Positions 32,660-42,004 of a stretch of DNA of 64,000 bases are shown in pieces. This stretch comes from Alcanivoracaceae bacterium (lineage in GTDB: Bacteria > Pseudomonadota > Gammaproteobacteria > Pseudomonadales > Alcanivoracaceae). Within the stretch, counting starts at the first letter, position 1. Each line of letters opens with the position of its first letter. The translations under genes and the position numbers were made by a program. The notes under the pieces are model-generated. The model was not told where the DNA came from. It did not search any database and worked only from the letters and a program-made list of their open reading frames with translations. The stretch covers positions 150,533-214,532 of the forward strand of contig JARGPN010000016.1 in NCBI GenBank assembly GCA_029213045.1, written 5' to 3'.

Positions 32660-33466
32660 CTAAAGATCGAACACCAATTTTAAGCCAATCAGGAAAAGCA
32701 CTAACGAAAATAAGCGCTTCAGGTTTTTTGCTGGCAAACGATGGGCAAATCGCGCGCCCACCCATGCCATGGGAAAACTGGTCACCACTATACCGGCAAC
32801 GGCTGGCAGGTAAATAAAGCCGACACTGCCCGGCGGCAAGGTTACATTCCAACCGCCGACAATAAAACCAGCGCAACCGGCCAACGCTATGGGCAACCCG
32901 CAAGCCGCCGACGTGGCCACTGCGTACTGGATACGCACCCGCCACGCCCCCATCAACGGCACGGTCATGGAACCCCCGCCAATACCGAACATGGCGGACA
33001 CGCCGCCTATGAGGAGACCTGACAGGATCCGACCCGGCACAGCGGGGATTCGTTCCGGCAGATCCTCCGCTGGCACGCGTGCGCCGAAGAAGAACATTTG
33101 CGCCGCCACCAGCAACGACAACACCCCGAACCAACGCATTAGCGCCGCACCGTCGAGATGGCTAGCGAACAACGCACCGACAAAAGCACCGACCAAGACG
33201 CCCGACGCCAGTGGCACGACAAGCTCTTTGCGCAGGGCGCCGTGGCGATAGTGAGCACTCACAGCGCTCACAGAGGTGACAATCATACAGGCCAATGACG
33301 TGGCCACTGCCTGCTGCGCCAACGTGGCCGAATCAAAGTCCAGCACATGAAAGACATACAGCAGCGCCGGCACCACCACTACACCGCCGCCGAGGCCCAA
33401 TGTGCCCGACAGCAGACCGGCGACTACGCCCACCAATGCGCTGATCACAAATAATTCTGTATGCAC
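32660..33466 (-). CDS. TSUP (TauE/SafE) family anion exporter
   Basis: Multi-pass membrane protein of 268 residues. Both repeats of the TSUP fold are visible: GVVAGLLSGTLGLGGGVVVVPAL and IGGVSAMFGIGGGSMTVPLM. The family moves sulfite, sulfoacetate or related anions; the substrate is not deducible. I prefer the GTG at 33466 with AGGGGA upstream over a TTG at 33484. It abuts lgt, and its start region is divergent from the NRDE gene. Confidence 0.88.
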   Translation of the reverse strand: MHTELFVISALVGVVAGLLSGTLGLGGGVVVVPALLYVFHVLDFDSATLAQQAVATSLACMIVTSVSAVSAHYRHGALRKELVVPLASGVLVGAFVGALFASHLDGAALMRWFGVLSLLVAAQMFFFGARVPAEDLPERIPAVPGRILSGLLIGGVSAMFGIGGGSMTVPLMGAWRVRIQYAVATSAACGLPIALAGCAGFIVGGWNVTLPPGSVGFIYLPAVAGIVVTSFPMAWVGARFAHRLPAKNLKRLFSLVLFLIGLKLVFDL

Positions 33467-33554
33467 ACATTCCCCTTGTATCAAGCGCGCTATGCTAGCA
33501 TTCGCGTTTCATTCGGTCAGGCCGGATTCGTATTTGCACGGAGACACCCGAAGT

Positions 33555-34307
33555 ATGTGCATCATCCTCTTTGCATGGCAGCAACACCCTGATTTTCCTT
33601 TAATGGTCGCGGCCAACCGCGATGAATTTCACCATCGCCCCGCCGAAGCAGCGCGCTGGCGCGGCGATTTACTCTGCGGGCTAGACCTCGCGGCAGGCGG
33701 CACCTGGTTAGGCCTTACCCGAGCAGGGCGTTTTGCTGCCGTCACCAACTACCGCGAACCCATCCAAGATCAAACCGCCGGCGCTCGCTCGCGCGGCATG
33801 TTGCCCATGGGCTTTTTAGAAAGTGACGACGCACCAGAGCAATGGCTAAAGAAGATCGCGGCCGAACAAGATCAATACGGCGGTTTTAATTTGCTGGTGA
33901 GTGACAGCAAAGAACTGTGGTACATCGGCAACCGCGGCGCAGAACCGCAGGCGCTGGCACCGGGTATTTACGCCCTCAGTAACGGCCTGCTCGAAACCCA
34001 ATGGCCCAAGACCGAACGCGGAAAAATGTTGATGCGTCAGTGCATCAATAACAATGCGGATACGGATCAAATATTGGATGTACTCGCTGACGACCAAGTA
34101 CCGGAAGACGATCAACTGCCCAACACCGGGGTAGGCGTCGAGCTAGAAAGACTAGTCGCTCCAATATTTATTCAATCCGCCGCCTACGGTACACGCGCCA
34201 GCACGGCGATACGTTTTCATTCGGAAGGCGGCTTCGACTTTGCTGAACAGCGCTGGCAACCCGGCGGTGTAAAAGCAGGAGAGGCATCGTTTTTTACGCA
34301 GACGTAG
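33555..34307 (+). CDS. NRDE family protein (TANGO2-like)
   Basis: Protein of 250 residues from ATG 33555 (MCIILFAW). The family-defining NRDE tetrapeptide is present in MVAANRDEFHHRPAEAA, directly after the N-terminal Cys that may act as an Ntn-type nucleophile. GGTWLGLTRAGRFAAVTNYR also fits. The family may take part in haem or lipid handling; the function in bacteria is unclear. The frame upstream of 33555 overlaps the TSUP gene and is not used. Confidence 0.88.
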   Translation: MCIILFAWQQHPDFPLMVAANRDEFHHRPAEAARWRGDLLCGLDLAAGGTWLGLTRAGRFAAVTNYREPIQDQTAGARSRGMLPMGFLESDDAPEQWLKKIAAEQDQYGGFNLLVSDSKELWYIGNRGAEPQALAPGIYALSNGLLETQWPKTERGKMLMRQCINNNADTDQILDVLADDQVPEDDQLPNTGVGVELERLVAPIFIQSAAYGTRASTAIRFHSEGGFDFAEQRWQPGGVKAGEASFFTQT

Positions 34308-34365
34308 ATTTAGAGCATCAATGCAGTGTGTTGAACGTCAACGCTTTACGCGGACACAGCAGCCC

Positions 34366-34488
34366 TTCGCTAGGCTGAATCGCTTGCAGGCAAGCACAAA
34401 AAACAAGCCGCACCGATTATGCTGTAGGAAAACACAGGCATCGCCAAGAACCCTGTGGGAGCTTGCCTGCAAGCGATACGACCTCTGC
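34366..34488. repeat. REPIN copy 1
   Basis: Two REP sequences in opposite orientation: left arm 34379-34395 (ATCGCTTGCAGGCAAGC) and right arm 34461-34477 are perfect reverse complements, each itself nearly palindromic. The right arm is preceded by CTGTGGGA, as in Pseudomonas-type REPs. About 65 bases separate the arms. The unit is about 85-90 percent identical by eye to copy 2. Confidence 0.9.
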
Positions 34489-34655
34489 CCCCCCCTCACC
34501 TTGCAATGCCACCGCAACGCGTTTCAAGCACAGCATTGCGCTAAGTGAACTCTGCAAAAAATATTTTTTCAGTTTTTCTATTCACGGGAATGATGCGAGA
34601 AATTTAACTCTAGCGCTATTTCAAACGGGCGCAGGCCAGATTTTCCGTGACAGCA

Positions 34656-34783
34656 TTCGGCTAGGCTGAATCGCTTGCAGGCAAGCGCCCACATAAACCA
34701 AGCCGCACCGATAACGCTGCAGAAAAACGCAGGCATCGCTAAGAACCCTGTGGGAGCTTGCCCGCAAGCGATACGGCCTCTGC
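34656..34783. repeat. REPIN copy 2
   Basis: Same layout as copy 1, in the same orientation: left arm 34670-34686, right arm 34756-34772, with one T-to-C change in the right arm (GCTTGCCCGCAAGCGAT). The inner part AAGCCGCACCGAT... is also shared with copy 1, so the whole unit was copied, not just the arms. Confidence 0.9.
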
Positions 34784-34824
34784 AAAACCCGCCCATCGGG
34801 CGACCTGACGTCGAAACATACTAA

Positions 34825-36960
34825 TCACAACCGCCAGCTATGAAATTTTTCTACCAACGCCAATAATTTCTGCGGCGCATTTTTTCTCTTCCATTCACCG
34901 GCAACAAACTTATTCGCTTCCATCAATGTCGGATAAGTATGAATGGTGCCGAGAATTTTATTCAGCCCCAATCCATGTTTCATTGCTAGCACATACTCTG
35001 CAATAAGTTCAGCCGCATGGTAACCAACAATTGTCACCCCAAGAATTTTATCTTTCCCAGGCACGGTCAGCACTTTAATAAAGCCATGTGCTTCATCATC
35101 GGCAATCGCACGATCCAAATCATCAATGCCATAACAGGTTATTTCATACTCGACATTCTTTGCCTTCGCTTCCGTTTCGTTTAACCCAACACGAGCCACT
35201 TCTGGCGAGGTAAACACGGCAAACGGAATCACCGAATAATCCACCGAAAACTTTTTTGCGAAGCCAAACAATGCATTCACTGCCGCATACCACGCTTGGT
35301 GCCCCGCCACATGGGTAAACTGATACGGCCCTGCCACATCGCCGCAAACAAAAATGTTCGGGAATTTTGTCTGCAAATATTCATTGCTTTCTATAGTGCC
35401 GTTATCACGCACGGGAATACCCAACACATCCAAACCAAGACCTTGTGTGTTTCCCTCGCGCCCGACCGCAACCAATAGCTGGTCGCCGGTTAACCGCATT
35501 GCCTCGCCATCGCCTTTTGCAGGCATGCACTCAACCGTTTTCTCAGCACCGCCATTCGCAACACTGACCACCCTCCATCCGGTTAAAACGCGAACACCGT
35601 CCGCCTCCAGCGAGGCATGCACTGCGTCACTCACATCTACATCGTCACGAAATAAAATACGGTCTAAAAATTCGACTATCGTCACGTCACTACCGAGCCG
35701 CCGGAACGCTTGCGCTAATTCGCAACCAATCGCACCGCCACCCATCACTACCAAATGCTTAGGCAGACCTTTCAACTGCCATAAATTCTCAGAGGTTAAA
35801 TAACCACTGCCCTGAAGACCTGGAATCGTCGGTATTTTTGGACGCCCTCCAGTGGCAATCACAATACTTCGTGTTGTGATTTCTCGACCATCAACTTCAA
35901 CGCTCCACGGCGAAGTAATTCGCGCACGACCGGTAATGCAATCCACGCCCAACTCTGAATATCGCTCAATGGAATCATGTGGTGCGATTTTCTTGATAAC
36001 GCTTTGAATACGGTTCATTACTTTCGGAAAATCTGCGCCGTAGCTAACAAGCTTTAAGCCAAACTTATCGCTGTGGTTTGCATAATGGTTAATTCGTGCT
36101 GAGCGGATGAGTGCTTTCGATGGCACGCATCCTGTGTTTAAACAATCACCACCCATTTTTTCAGATTCAACCAGTGATACTTTGGCTTTCACCGCCGCGG
36201 CGATATAGCTTGTCACCAAACCCGCCGCGCCCGCGCCGATCACAACGAGGTTTCTGTCATATTTTTTGGGCTTATGCCAACCGCTGTACGCCTTGTTTGC
36301 CTGCACGCGTTCGATAAAGAATCTCGCAAACCAAGGGAATAAGGCTAAAAAAATAAACGCGATGGCGATGTCTACCGTGAACACATCGCGCAGGGATTCA
36401 ATCTCGCCTAACGTTTGCCCTGCATACACAAACAACAATGTGCCCGGTAACATGCCTAGCTGACTAACCCAGAAATAACGCGTGACAGAAATGCGCGTCA
36501 GACCCATCACCAGGTTCACCGCAAAAAATGGCACATACGCGATTAAGCGCAAGGTAAATAAATAGAACGCACCGTCTCGATCCATGCCCACATTAATTTT
36601 TTCATACGAGGCGCTAAACTTTTTTGCGACCCAATCGTGCAGCAATACCCGCGACATCAACATTGCCAATGTGGCACCCGTAGTACTCGCGAAAGACACC
36701 ACAAGGGTGCCGGCGTACAAACCAAATACGGCACCGCCGAGCAGCGTCAGCAGCGCGGCACCCGGTAGCGATAACGCCGCCATCACCACGTAAACAAGAA
36801 AGTACATCAGCGCGATAAATAGGGGCCGCTCAGAAAATGCCTGCTGAAGCTCGGCCTGTTGCGCTTTGATACCCGCTAACGTGAACACATCACCCAGCCC
36901 AAAAAACCACCACGCGCCAACCGCGGCGATGATCAGGGCCAGTATCACAAACTTTTTCAT
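34825..36960 (-). CDS. Fusion of VTT/DedA-like membrane domain and pyridine nucleotide-disulfide oxidoreductase
   Basis: Protein of 711 residues from ATG 36960 (GGAG eight bases upstream). Residues 1-225 are a TVP38/TMEM64 (VTT) membrane domain with five or six hydrophobic segments and GAALLTLLGGAVFGLYAGT. Residues about 240-711 form a dihydrolipoamide-dehydrogenase-like flavoprotein: VVIGAGAAGLVTSY, the redox-active disulfide GGDCLNTGCVPSKAL, GGGAIGCELAQAFRRLG, and a C-terminal HTYPTLMEA His-Glu pair region. The electron acceptor is unknown; mercuric reductase is unlikely because no C-terminal CC pair is present. Confidence 0.9.
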   Translation of the reverse strand: MKKFVILALIIAAVGAWWFFGLGDVFTLAGIKAQQAELQQAFSERPLFIALMYFLVYVVMAALSLPGAALLTLLGGAVFGLYAGTLVVSFASTTGATLAMLMSRVLLHDWVAKKFSASYEKINVGMDRDGAFYLFTLRLIAYVPFFAVNLVMGLTRISVTRYFWVSQLGMLPGTLLFVYAGQTLGEIESLRDVFTVDIAIAFIFLALFPWFARFFIERVQANKAYSGWHKPKKYDRNLVVIGAGAAGLVTSYIAAAVKAKVSLVESEKMGGDCLNTGCVPSKALIRSARINHYANHSDKFGLKLVSYGADFPKVMNRIQSVIKKIAPHDSIERYSELGVDCITGRARITSPWSVEVDGREITTRSIVIATGGRPKIPTIPGLQGSGYLTSENLWQLKGLPKHLVVMGGGAIGCELAQAFRRLGSDVTIVEFLDRILFRDDVDVSDAVHASLEADGVRVLTGWRVVSVANGGAEKTVECMPAKGDGEAMRLTGDQLLVAVGREGNTQGLGLDVLGIPVRDNGTIESNEYLQTKFPNIFVCGDVAGPYQFTHVAGHQAWYAAVNALFGFAKKFSVDYSVIPFAVFTSPEVARVGLNETEAKAKNVEYEITCYGIDDLDRAIADDEAHGFIKVLTVPGKDKILGVTIVGYHAAELIAEYVLAMKHGLGLNKILGTIHTYPTLMEANKFVAGEWKRKNAPQKLLALVEKFHSWRL

Positions 36961-37113
36961 ACTTGCTGCTCCGTTGGGCGATGCATCTGCATGCGCCTTA
37001 TATTGCGCCTTTCCGTTCGAACAGTACGTTTTCCGGCGCCCACACTCTAGAAACTCTTCCTTAGAGTCCACCGATCATTTCGCGTTACACTAATACGCAT
37101 ATCAACATTTTAA

Positions 37114-38145
<1,032 letters not shown>

Positions 38146-38150
38146 TAATA

Positions 38151-38172
38151 TGGGAGCCTACCTGAGAGCGAT
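38151..38172. repeat. Diverged REP sequence
   Basis: TGGGAGCCTACCTGAGAGCGAT matches 18 of 22 positions of the TGGGAGCTTGCCTGCAAGCGAT arm in the REPINs at 34.4 kb; its central palindrome is disrupted. Read as an old relic copy just after hemB. Confidence 0.55.
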
Positions 38173-38255
38173 GACTGCTTCGCCGGATGCCCTATGCGGT
38201 CCTGCTATCCCCAGGAAAATCAAATGTGGTGGCGCTTGGCTGATTAAAAATGGTT

Positions 38256-38460
38256 TCAATTCTGCACTAAAAGACCTTCTTCGCGTAACTTTTTAACGAG
38301 CTCTCGACTTCCTAAACCACTCCGGTTGGAGCGGAAGAGCGCCTTAGCTCCGTGGTACACATACAGCCATCGTCGCCCTCGAAGGGCGCGCCTTCCATTC
38401 GTAGAAAGCCGATGTGCCAACTTTCACCAGTCGGCAAAGCATCCGCACGGGATACTGATA
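38256..38460 (-). pseudogene. IS3-family transposase OrfB N-terminal remnant
   Basis: Directly after orfA the minus strand encodes YQYPVRMLCRLVKVGTSAFY then EWKARPSRA, the typical OrfB start, then a frameshift and ALFRSNRSGLGSRELVKKLR with EEGLLVQN and a stop. The catalytic DDE region is absent. Confidence 0.78.
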
Positions 38461-38466
38461 AGAAGC

Positions 38467-38768
38467 CTAAATGAATGTAATACTGTGCTGCATTTCTTTC
38501 GCAAAAAAGGCGCCGTTTTTTAAAATTCCTTTCTCAATGCGCAGCGCTTTATTTTCGATACGTAAACAAAGCAGCTCAGGATGCTCTCTTCTGGCAAACC
38601 TTTTTCATCGACCTTGTGCATGCAGGTTTTCCCAGCGATACAGCGTATTCGCCGCAACCCCAGTTATTTTACGGTCTTAGGCATCGAGTCACCTTGCTCA
38701 AGTACCAACGCTATCGCTTAGCCCGTAAATTCTTTGAGATATTGTTTGTAGCTGCGTTCCTTATTCAT
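38467..38768 (-). pseudogene. IS3-family transposase OrfA remnant
   Basis: My translation starts MNKERSYKQYLKEFTG at ATG 38768, meets a stop, then continues AIALVLEQGDSMPKTVK, a second stop, and after a frameshift gives GVAANTLYRWENLHAQG. The end reads LRIENKALRIEKGILKNGAFFAKE. These are the helix-turn-helix and leucine-zipper parts of IS3 OrfA (canonical endings are like EREILKKAAAFFAKE). Length, about 100 codons, fits a full OrfA. Confidence 0.82.
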
Positions 38769-38871
38769 GCTTACACCTCAATGGTTGACGTTGATTGTCT
38801 TTCATTAAAGAGTCCGATGCATTCATCCGGAACAGTAATCCCATACATTTCATCTCCCGACAGTCTTGCAG

Positions 38872-38885
38872 CCCCCCCCCCCCCC
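38872..38885. repeat. 14-C homopolymer tract
   Basis: Fourteen consecutive C in non-coding DNA between the IS3 remnant and the cluster's first gene. Such tracts slip during replication; here it is outside any gene and about 470 bases before the acyl-CoA synthetase start. It could also be a sequencing or assembly artefact in length. Confidence 0.85.
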
Positions 38886-39106
38886 GCATTGCCTCTATCT
38901 CCGGAAACATCTTATCAATGCCATATACCTCTGACCTGAAAAGTGGAGGGGCGCTTGCTCTGTACGAAGTTGCTCGGTAAGGTGCGCCTCACTTCCGCAC
39001 GTTGCATTAGTGTTTTGACAAAATGCCAAGAAACAAGTGTGACGGCAGTCTACCGGCTAGGTGAGTGATGAATATTGCGAGGGATTTCAAGGGGCGTGAA
39101 AATAAC

Positions 39107-39112
39107 TATAAT
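39107..39112 (+). promoter_or_regulatory. Candidate -10 box before the acyl-CoA synthetase gene
   Basis: A perfect TATAAT lies 245 bases before the ATG at 39357. The -35 region is weak (TTTCAA at 39085-39090, 16-base spacing), so it would need an activator or is fortuitous. Confidence 0.3.
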
Positions 39113-39356
39113 AGCGAGCCCCGAGGTAAAGGATATTTTGCATCCACTGCTGGGTTAGATGGAGATACGACCAAGGGCACGTGTAATCAAAACGTTAAGT
39201 ATGCGTTCGAGACCGACAAAAGGTTGTAAATGTAGCGCTTCGAGCTCTAAGAATAATTCTTTACGGGGCGTTTTTAAATGATCTTCCAGTTGGCTATTGA
39301 GGCAATTTAACTTGCGTCGAACCTCCTGATTTGTGATTTCTGAGTGGAAAAATACT

Positions 39357-41189
39357 ATGCATAACGACGACCTAATCAATTTGCCCAAACTTTTGGGTAG
39401 GCTTCCTATGCTAATGGCGAACTTGCCTGGACTGCTCAAGGGTGCTCGTTACGGTAAACTCTCCGACAAGAGTCGCCCTCTTGGGCTAGGACTTGCGATC
39501 CAGCGTGTTGCAGAGCACAACCCCAATGGCATCGCCATCATCGATGAGAACAGGCAGCTGACCTATAGCCAGTTCAACGCTTGGGCTAATCGCATTGCCG
39601 ATTATTTTCGCTCAATCGGTTTGACTAAAGGGGATTGCATCGCGCTAAACATGGAAAACCGTGCCGAATTGCTTGCTGCGCTTGTTGGTGCCGCAAAATT
39701 GGGACTGTGTTCGGCCATGATTAATACCTCCCAGCGCGGCAAGATATTGGTACACAGTATAAATCTAGTTGCGCCGAAAGCGATTGTGGTGGGTGCGGAA
39801 CTTACCGATGCCATCGAGGAAGTGCGCGATCAGCTAAATATTGACGCTGGTTGCTTCTATTGCATCGCCAACCAGAATACCCTAGAGAACGCTGGTGAAG
39901 TGCCGCAGGGCTATGCCAACTTGGCCGACATGATTCTCGACTGTTCCTCCGAGAACCCCGAGCAGACCACGCGCATCTATCTCAATGACCCACTGCTCTA
40001 TATCTATACTTCCGGCACCACCGGCTTGCCCAAGGCGGTGGTATTCAGTAACGGCCGCTGGGAAAAGGCCTACGGCGCATTCGGTTTCGCCGCCGTAAGG
40101 TTGGACAAGCACGACCGTCTGTACTGCACCCTTCCGCTGTACCATGCCACCGGCCTAGTAGTGTGCTGGTCCTCGGTGATTGCCGGCCAGGGCGCGTTCG
40201 TGATTGCGCGCAAATTTTCGGCCAGCGGTTTCTGGGACGATATCCGCAAGTATGGCTGCACTGCGTTCGGCTATGTCGGTGAGCTGTGCCGTTACCTCAA
40301 CGAGCGTCCAGCAGCACCGAATGATCTCGACAACAAGGTGCACGTGATCGTTGGAAATGGCCTGCGCCCGAGCATCTGGAAGTCTTTCCAGCAGCGTTTT
40401 GGTATTGAGCGCATCGCTGAGTTCTATACCGCTTCCGAAAGCAACGTGGCGTTTACCAATGTTTTCAACTTCCAGAATACAGTCGGCTTCTCTCCCGTCA
40501 GCTACGCCATTGTCAAATACGACAAGGAAAAGGAAGCGCCCATACGTGGCCCGAACGGCCGCATGATCAAGGTCAGAAAAGGCGAGTCTGGCCTGCTCAT
40601 CGGGGAGATCACTCAGAAGACACCGTTTGACGGCTACACCGATAAGGAAAAGACCGAGAAGTCGATCCTGCGTGACGCGTTCAAGAAAGGTGACGCCTAC
40701 TTCAACACCGGTGACATGATGCGTGACATAGGCTTCAAGCACGCACAGTTTGTCGACCGACTTGGTGACACCTTCCGCTGGAAAGGCGAAAATGTTTCCA
40801 CAACTGAAGTCGAGCAGATCCTAGATGGCGCACCTGGCATTATTGAAAGCGTGGTGTATGGGGTAGAAATTCCCAACACCAATGGTCGTGCAGGCATGGC
40901 GGAAGTGCGACTGGAAACCGCCCCTGAGTCGTTCGACTTCGATGCCGTCAATGATTACCTGCGCCGTGAGCTACCCGCCTATGCGGTGCCGGTTTTCCTC
41001 CGTGTTACCGGTACAGCAATGGATACCACTGGCACCTTCAAGCACCAGAAGAGCAAGCTCAAGGAAGATGGCTTTGACGTAAGCCGCATCAGCAGCCCGA
41101 TCTATGTGCTTCTGCCGGGTGAGAAAACCTACCTGCGCCTAACCGCTGACAAGGCAGCGGCGATTGCGGGCGGCGAGTACCGCTTTTGA
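39357..41189 (+). CDS. Long-chain acyl-CoA synthetase, FATP/FadD6-like
   Basis: ANL-superfamily ligase of 610 residues from ATG 39357. The AMP-binding P-loop is YIYTSGTTGLPKAV; later motifs are EFYTASESNVAF, YFNTGDMMRDIGFKHAQFVDR and FRWKGENVSTTEVEQIL. The FATP-like features are the short hydrophobic start (LGRLPMLMANLPGLLKG) and the C-terminal TGTFKHQKSKLKEDGFD. It is expected to make acyl-CoA or acyl-AMP from long or very long fatty acids. The next gene, the phosphopantetheinyl transferase, starts in its stop codon. Being on the opposite strand from the other fatty acid activator (48830-50491), it may prime a different chain or recycle substrate. Confidence 0.88.
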   Translation: MHNDDLINLPKLLGRLPMLMANLPGLLKGARYGKLSDKSRPLGLGLAIQRVAEHNPNGIAIIDENRQLTYSQFNAWANRIADYFRSIGLTKGDCIALNMENRAELLAALVGAAKLGLCSAMINTSQRGKILVHSINLVAPKAIVVGAELTDAIEEVRDQLNIDAGCFYCIANQNTLENAGEVPQGYANLADMILDCSSENPEQTTRIYLNDPLLYIYTSGTTGLPKAVVFSNGRWEKAYGAFGFAAVRLDKHDRLYCTLPLYHATGLVVCWSSVIAGQGAFVIARKFSASGFWDDIRKYGCTAFGYVGELCRYLNERPAAPNDLDNKVHVIVGNGLRPSIWKSFQQRFGIERIAEFYTASESNVAFTNVFNFQNTVGFSPVSYAIVKYDKEKEAPIRGPNGRMIKVRKGESGLLIGEITQKTPFDGYTDKEKTEKSILRDAFKKGDAYFNTGDMMRDIGFKHAQFVDRLGDTFRWKGENVSTTEVEQILDGAPGIIESVVYGVEIPNTNGRAGMAEVRLETAPESFDFDAVNDYLRRELPAYAVPVFLRVTGTAMDTTGTFKHQKSKLKEDGFDVSRISSPIYVLLPGEKTYLRLTADKAAAIAGGEYRF

Positions 41190-41998
41190 CCCGCGCCGTG
41201 CGCATGTTGCAGCGTGCGCACGGTTCGCTGGCCACGCCAATGCACACCGACGGCAACTACATTTCCCTGTGGCAGCTTGATTGCCGCAGCGACGTGGCGA
41301 TGCAGTGGCTTGCGCAGGCGGCAACTCTGCTGCCGGGGCACGAGCTGGACACCGCGCAAACTAGACACCGCGCGCAGGACCGCCGGCGTTTTCTCCTATC
41401 GAGAATCCTGCTGCGCAGGGCGCTTACCGCTCTGCAACCGCGGCTCACAGAGTCCTCTTGGCAATTCAGTCTTGGCAGCCATGGCAAACTGCAGCTCGTC
41501 GACGACTTTCCTTCAGCCGCGTTCAACCTTTCCCACAGTGGCAATCTGATCATGGTAGCGCTCGCGCAGCACGGCCATGTTGGCATTGATATCGAATTGC
41601 CTGAGACCCGCATCCAACACCGTCGCGTGGCCGAGCGCTATTTTCACAAGTCGGAGTGCGCCGCGCTAGCGCGCTGTGACGGTGACATGTGGACGCGTCA
41701 GTTCTATCGTCTGTGGATGCTCAAGGAGGCATCCATCAAGTCGCTAGGGTTACGTGTTGCCGACGGCCTCAAACACACCGAATTCGGCCTTGATGGTCGG
41801 CATATTACCCTGAAACACAATTTCGACGCCTCGCTGCAACCCAGCTTGATTGAAGTCGCCGGCTATGAGCTGGCGCTGTGCCTAGCGGATGCCCCAGCAA
41901 GCATGTCAGCGCGGCTCATCGCTAGGGGCTGGAATGACAACGGTCAGCCCTGCAGCCTGCCGTGCAGCGTGCTGCTAACGCCGCGCGCGCCTGCTTGA
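41186..41998 (+). CDS. 4'-phosphopantetheinyl transferase, Sfp type
   Basis: Transfers phosphopantetheine from CoA to carrier proteins. Of up to 270 residues, the diagnostic parts are FNLSHSGNLIMVALAQ, GHVGIDIELPE (the metal-binding Asp and Glu) and FYRLWMLKEASIKSLG. It probably activates the two carrier proteins of this cluster, whose serines are 5 and 13 kb away. The first codon is a TTG overlapping the preceding stop (TTGA); ATG 41204 or 41240 are alternatives. The convergent permease gene ends seven bases after its stop. Confidence 0.9.
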   Translation: MTRAVRMLQRAHGSLATPMHTDGNYISLWQLDCRSDVAMQWLAQAATLLPGHELDTAQTRHRAQDRRRFLLSRILLRRALTALQPRLTESSWQFSLGSHGKLQLVDDFPSAAFNLSHSGNLIMVALAQHGHVGIDIELPETRIQHRRVAERYFHKSECAALARCDGDMWTRQFYRLWMLKEASIKSLGLRVADGLKHTEFGLDGRHITLKHNFDASLQPSLIEVAGYELALCLADAPASMSARLIARGWNDNGQPCSLPCSVLLTPRAPA

Positions 41999-42004
41999 GG
42001 CGCT

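Larger units (their letters stand above)
34308..34824. other. 517-base gap filled by two REPIN units
   Basis: No gene is supported here. The stretch contains two copies of a REPIN-like repeat separated by 167 bases of AT-rich sequence with no strong structure, placed between the NRDE gene and the 3' end of the convergent oxidoreductase. Confidence 0.85.
38256..38768 (-). mobile_element. Decayed IS3-family insertion sequence
   Basis: Remnant of orfA followed by the beginning of orfB in the usual IS3 order, with in-frame stops and frameshifts. No terminal inverted repeats could be recognised, and most of orfB (the DDE catalytic domain) is missing, so it cannot move by itself. Confidence 0.8.
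38146..39356. other. 1.2-kb island border: REP relic, decayed IS3 transposase, poly-C, leader of the cluster
   Basis: No intact gene. From left to right it holds a diverged REP (38151-38172), remnants of an IS3-type transposase on the minus strand (38256-38768), a 14-C tract (38872-38885), about 220 bases without recognisable content, a TATAAT box at 39107-39112, and the leader of the acyl-CoA synthetase gene. A minus-strand frame at 39155-39439 is open but unlike any protein I know. Confidence 0.75.

Noticed and set aside
32529..33134. 201-codon minus-strand ORF spanning lgt and TSUP genes
   Set aside because: It overlaps two well-supported genes in another frame and has no start signal or domain.
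38326..38939. Plus-strand ORFs of 65-107 codons after hemB
   Set aside because: They run antisense to the IS3 transposase remnant and through the poly-C tract; the minus-strand reading has the recognisable protein pattern.
39155..39439. 94-codon minus-strand ORF overlapping the acyl-CoA synthetase start
   Set aside because: It has no ribosome site, overlaps the real gene by 83 bases, lies in the leader of a plus-strand gene, and resembles no known protein; it may be a chance frame.
40155..40742. 195-codon minus-strand ORF inside the acyl-CoA synthetase gene
   Set aside because: It is a GC-driven shadow of a clearly coding frame with full ANL motifs.
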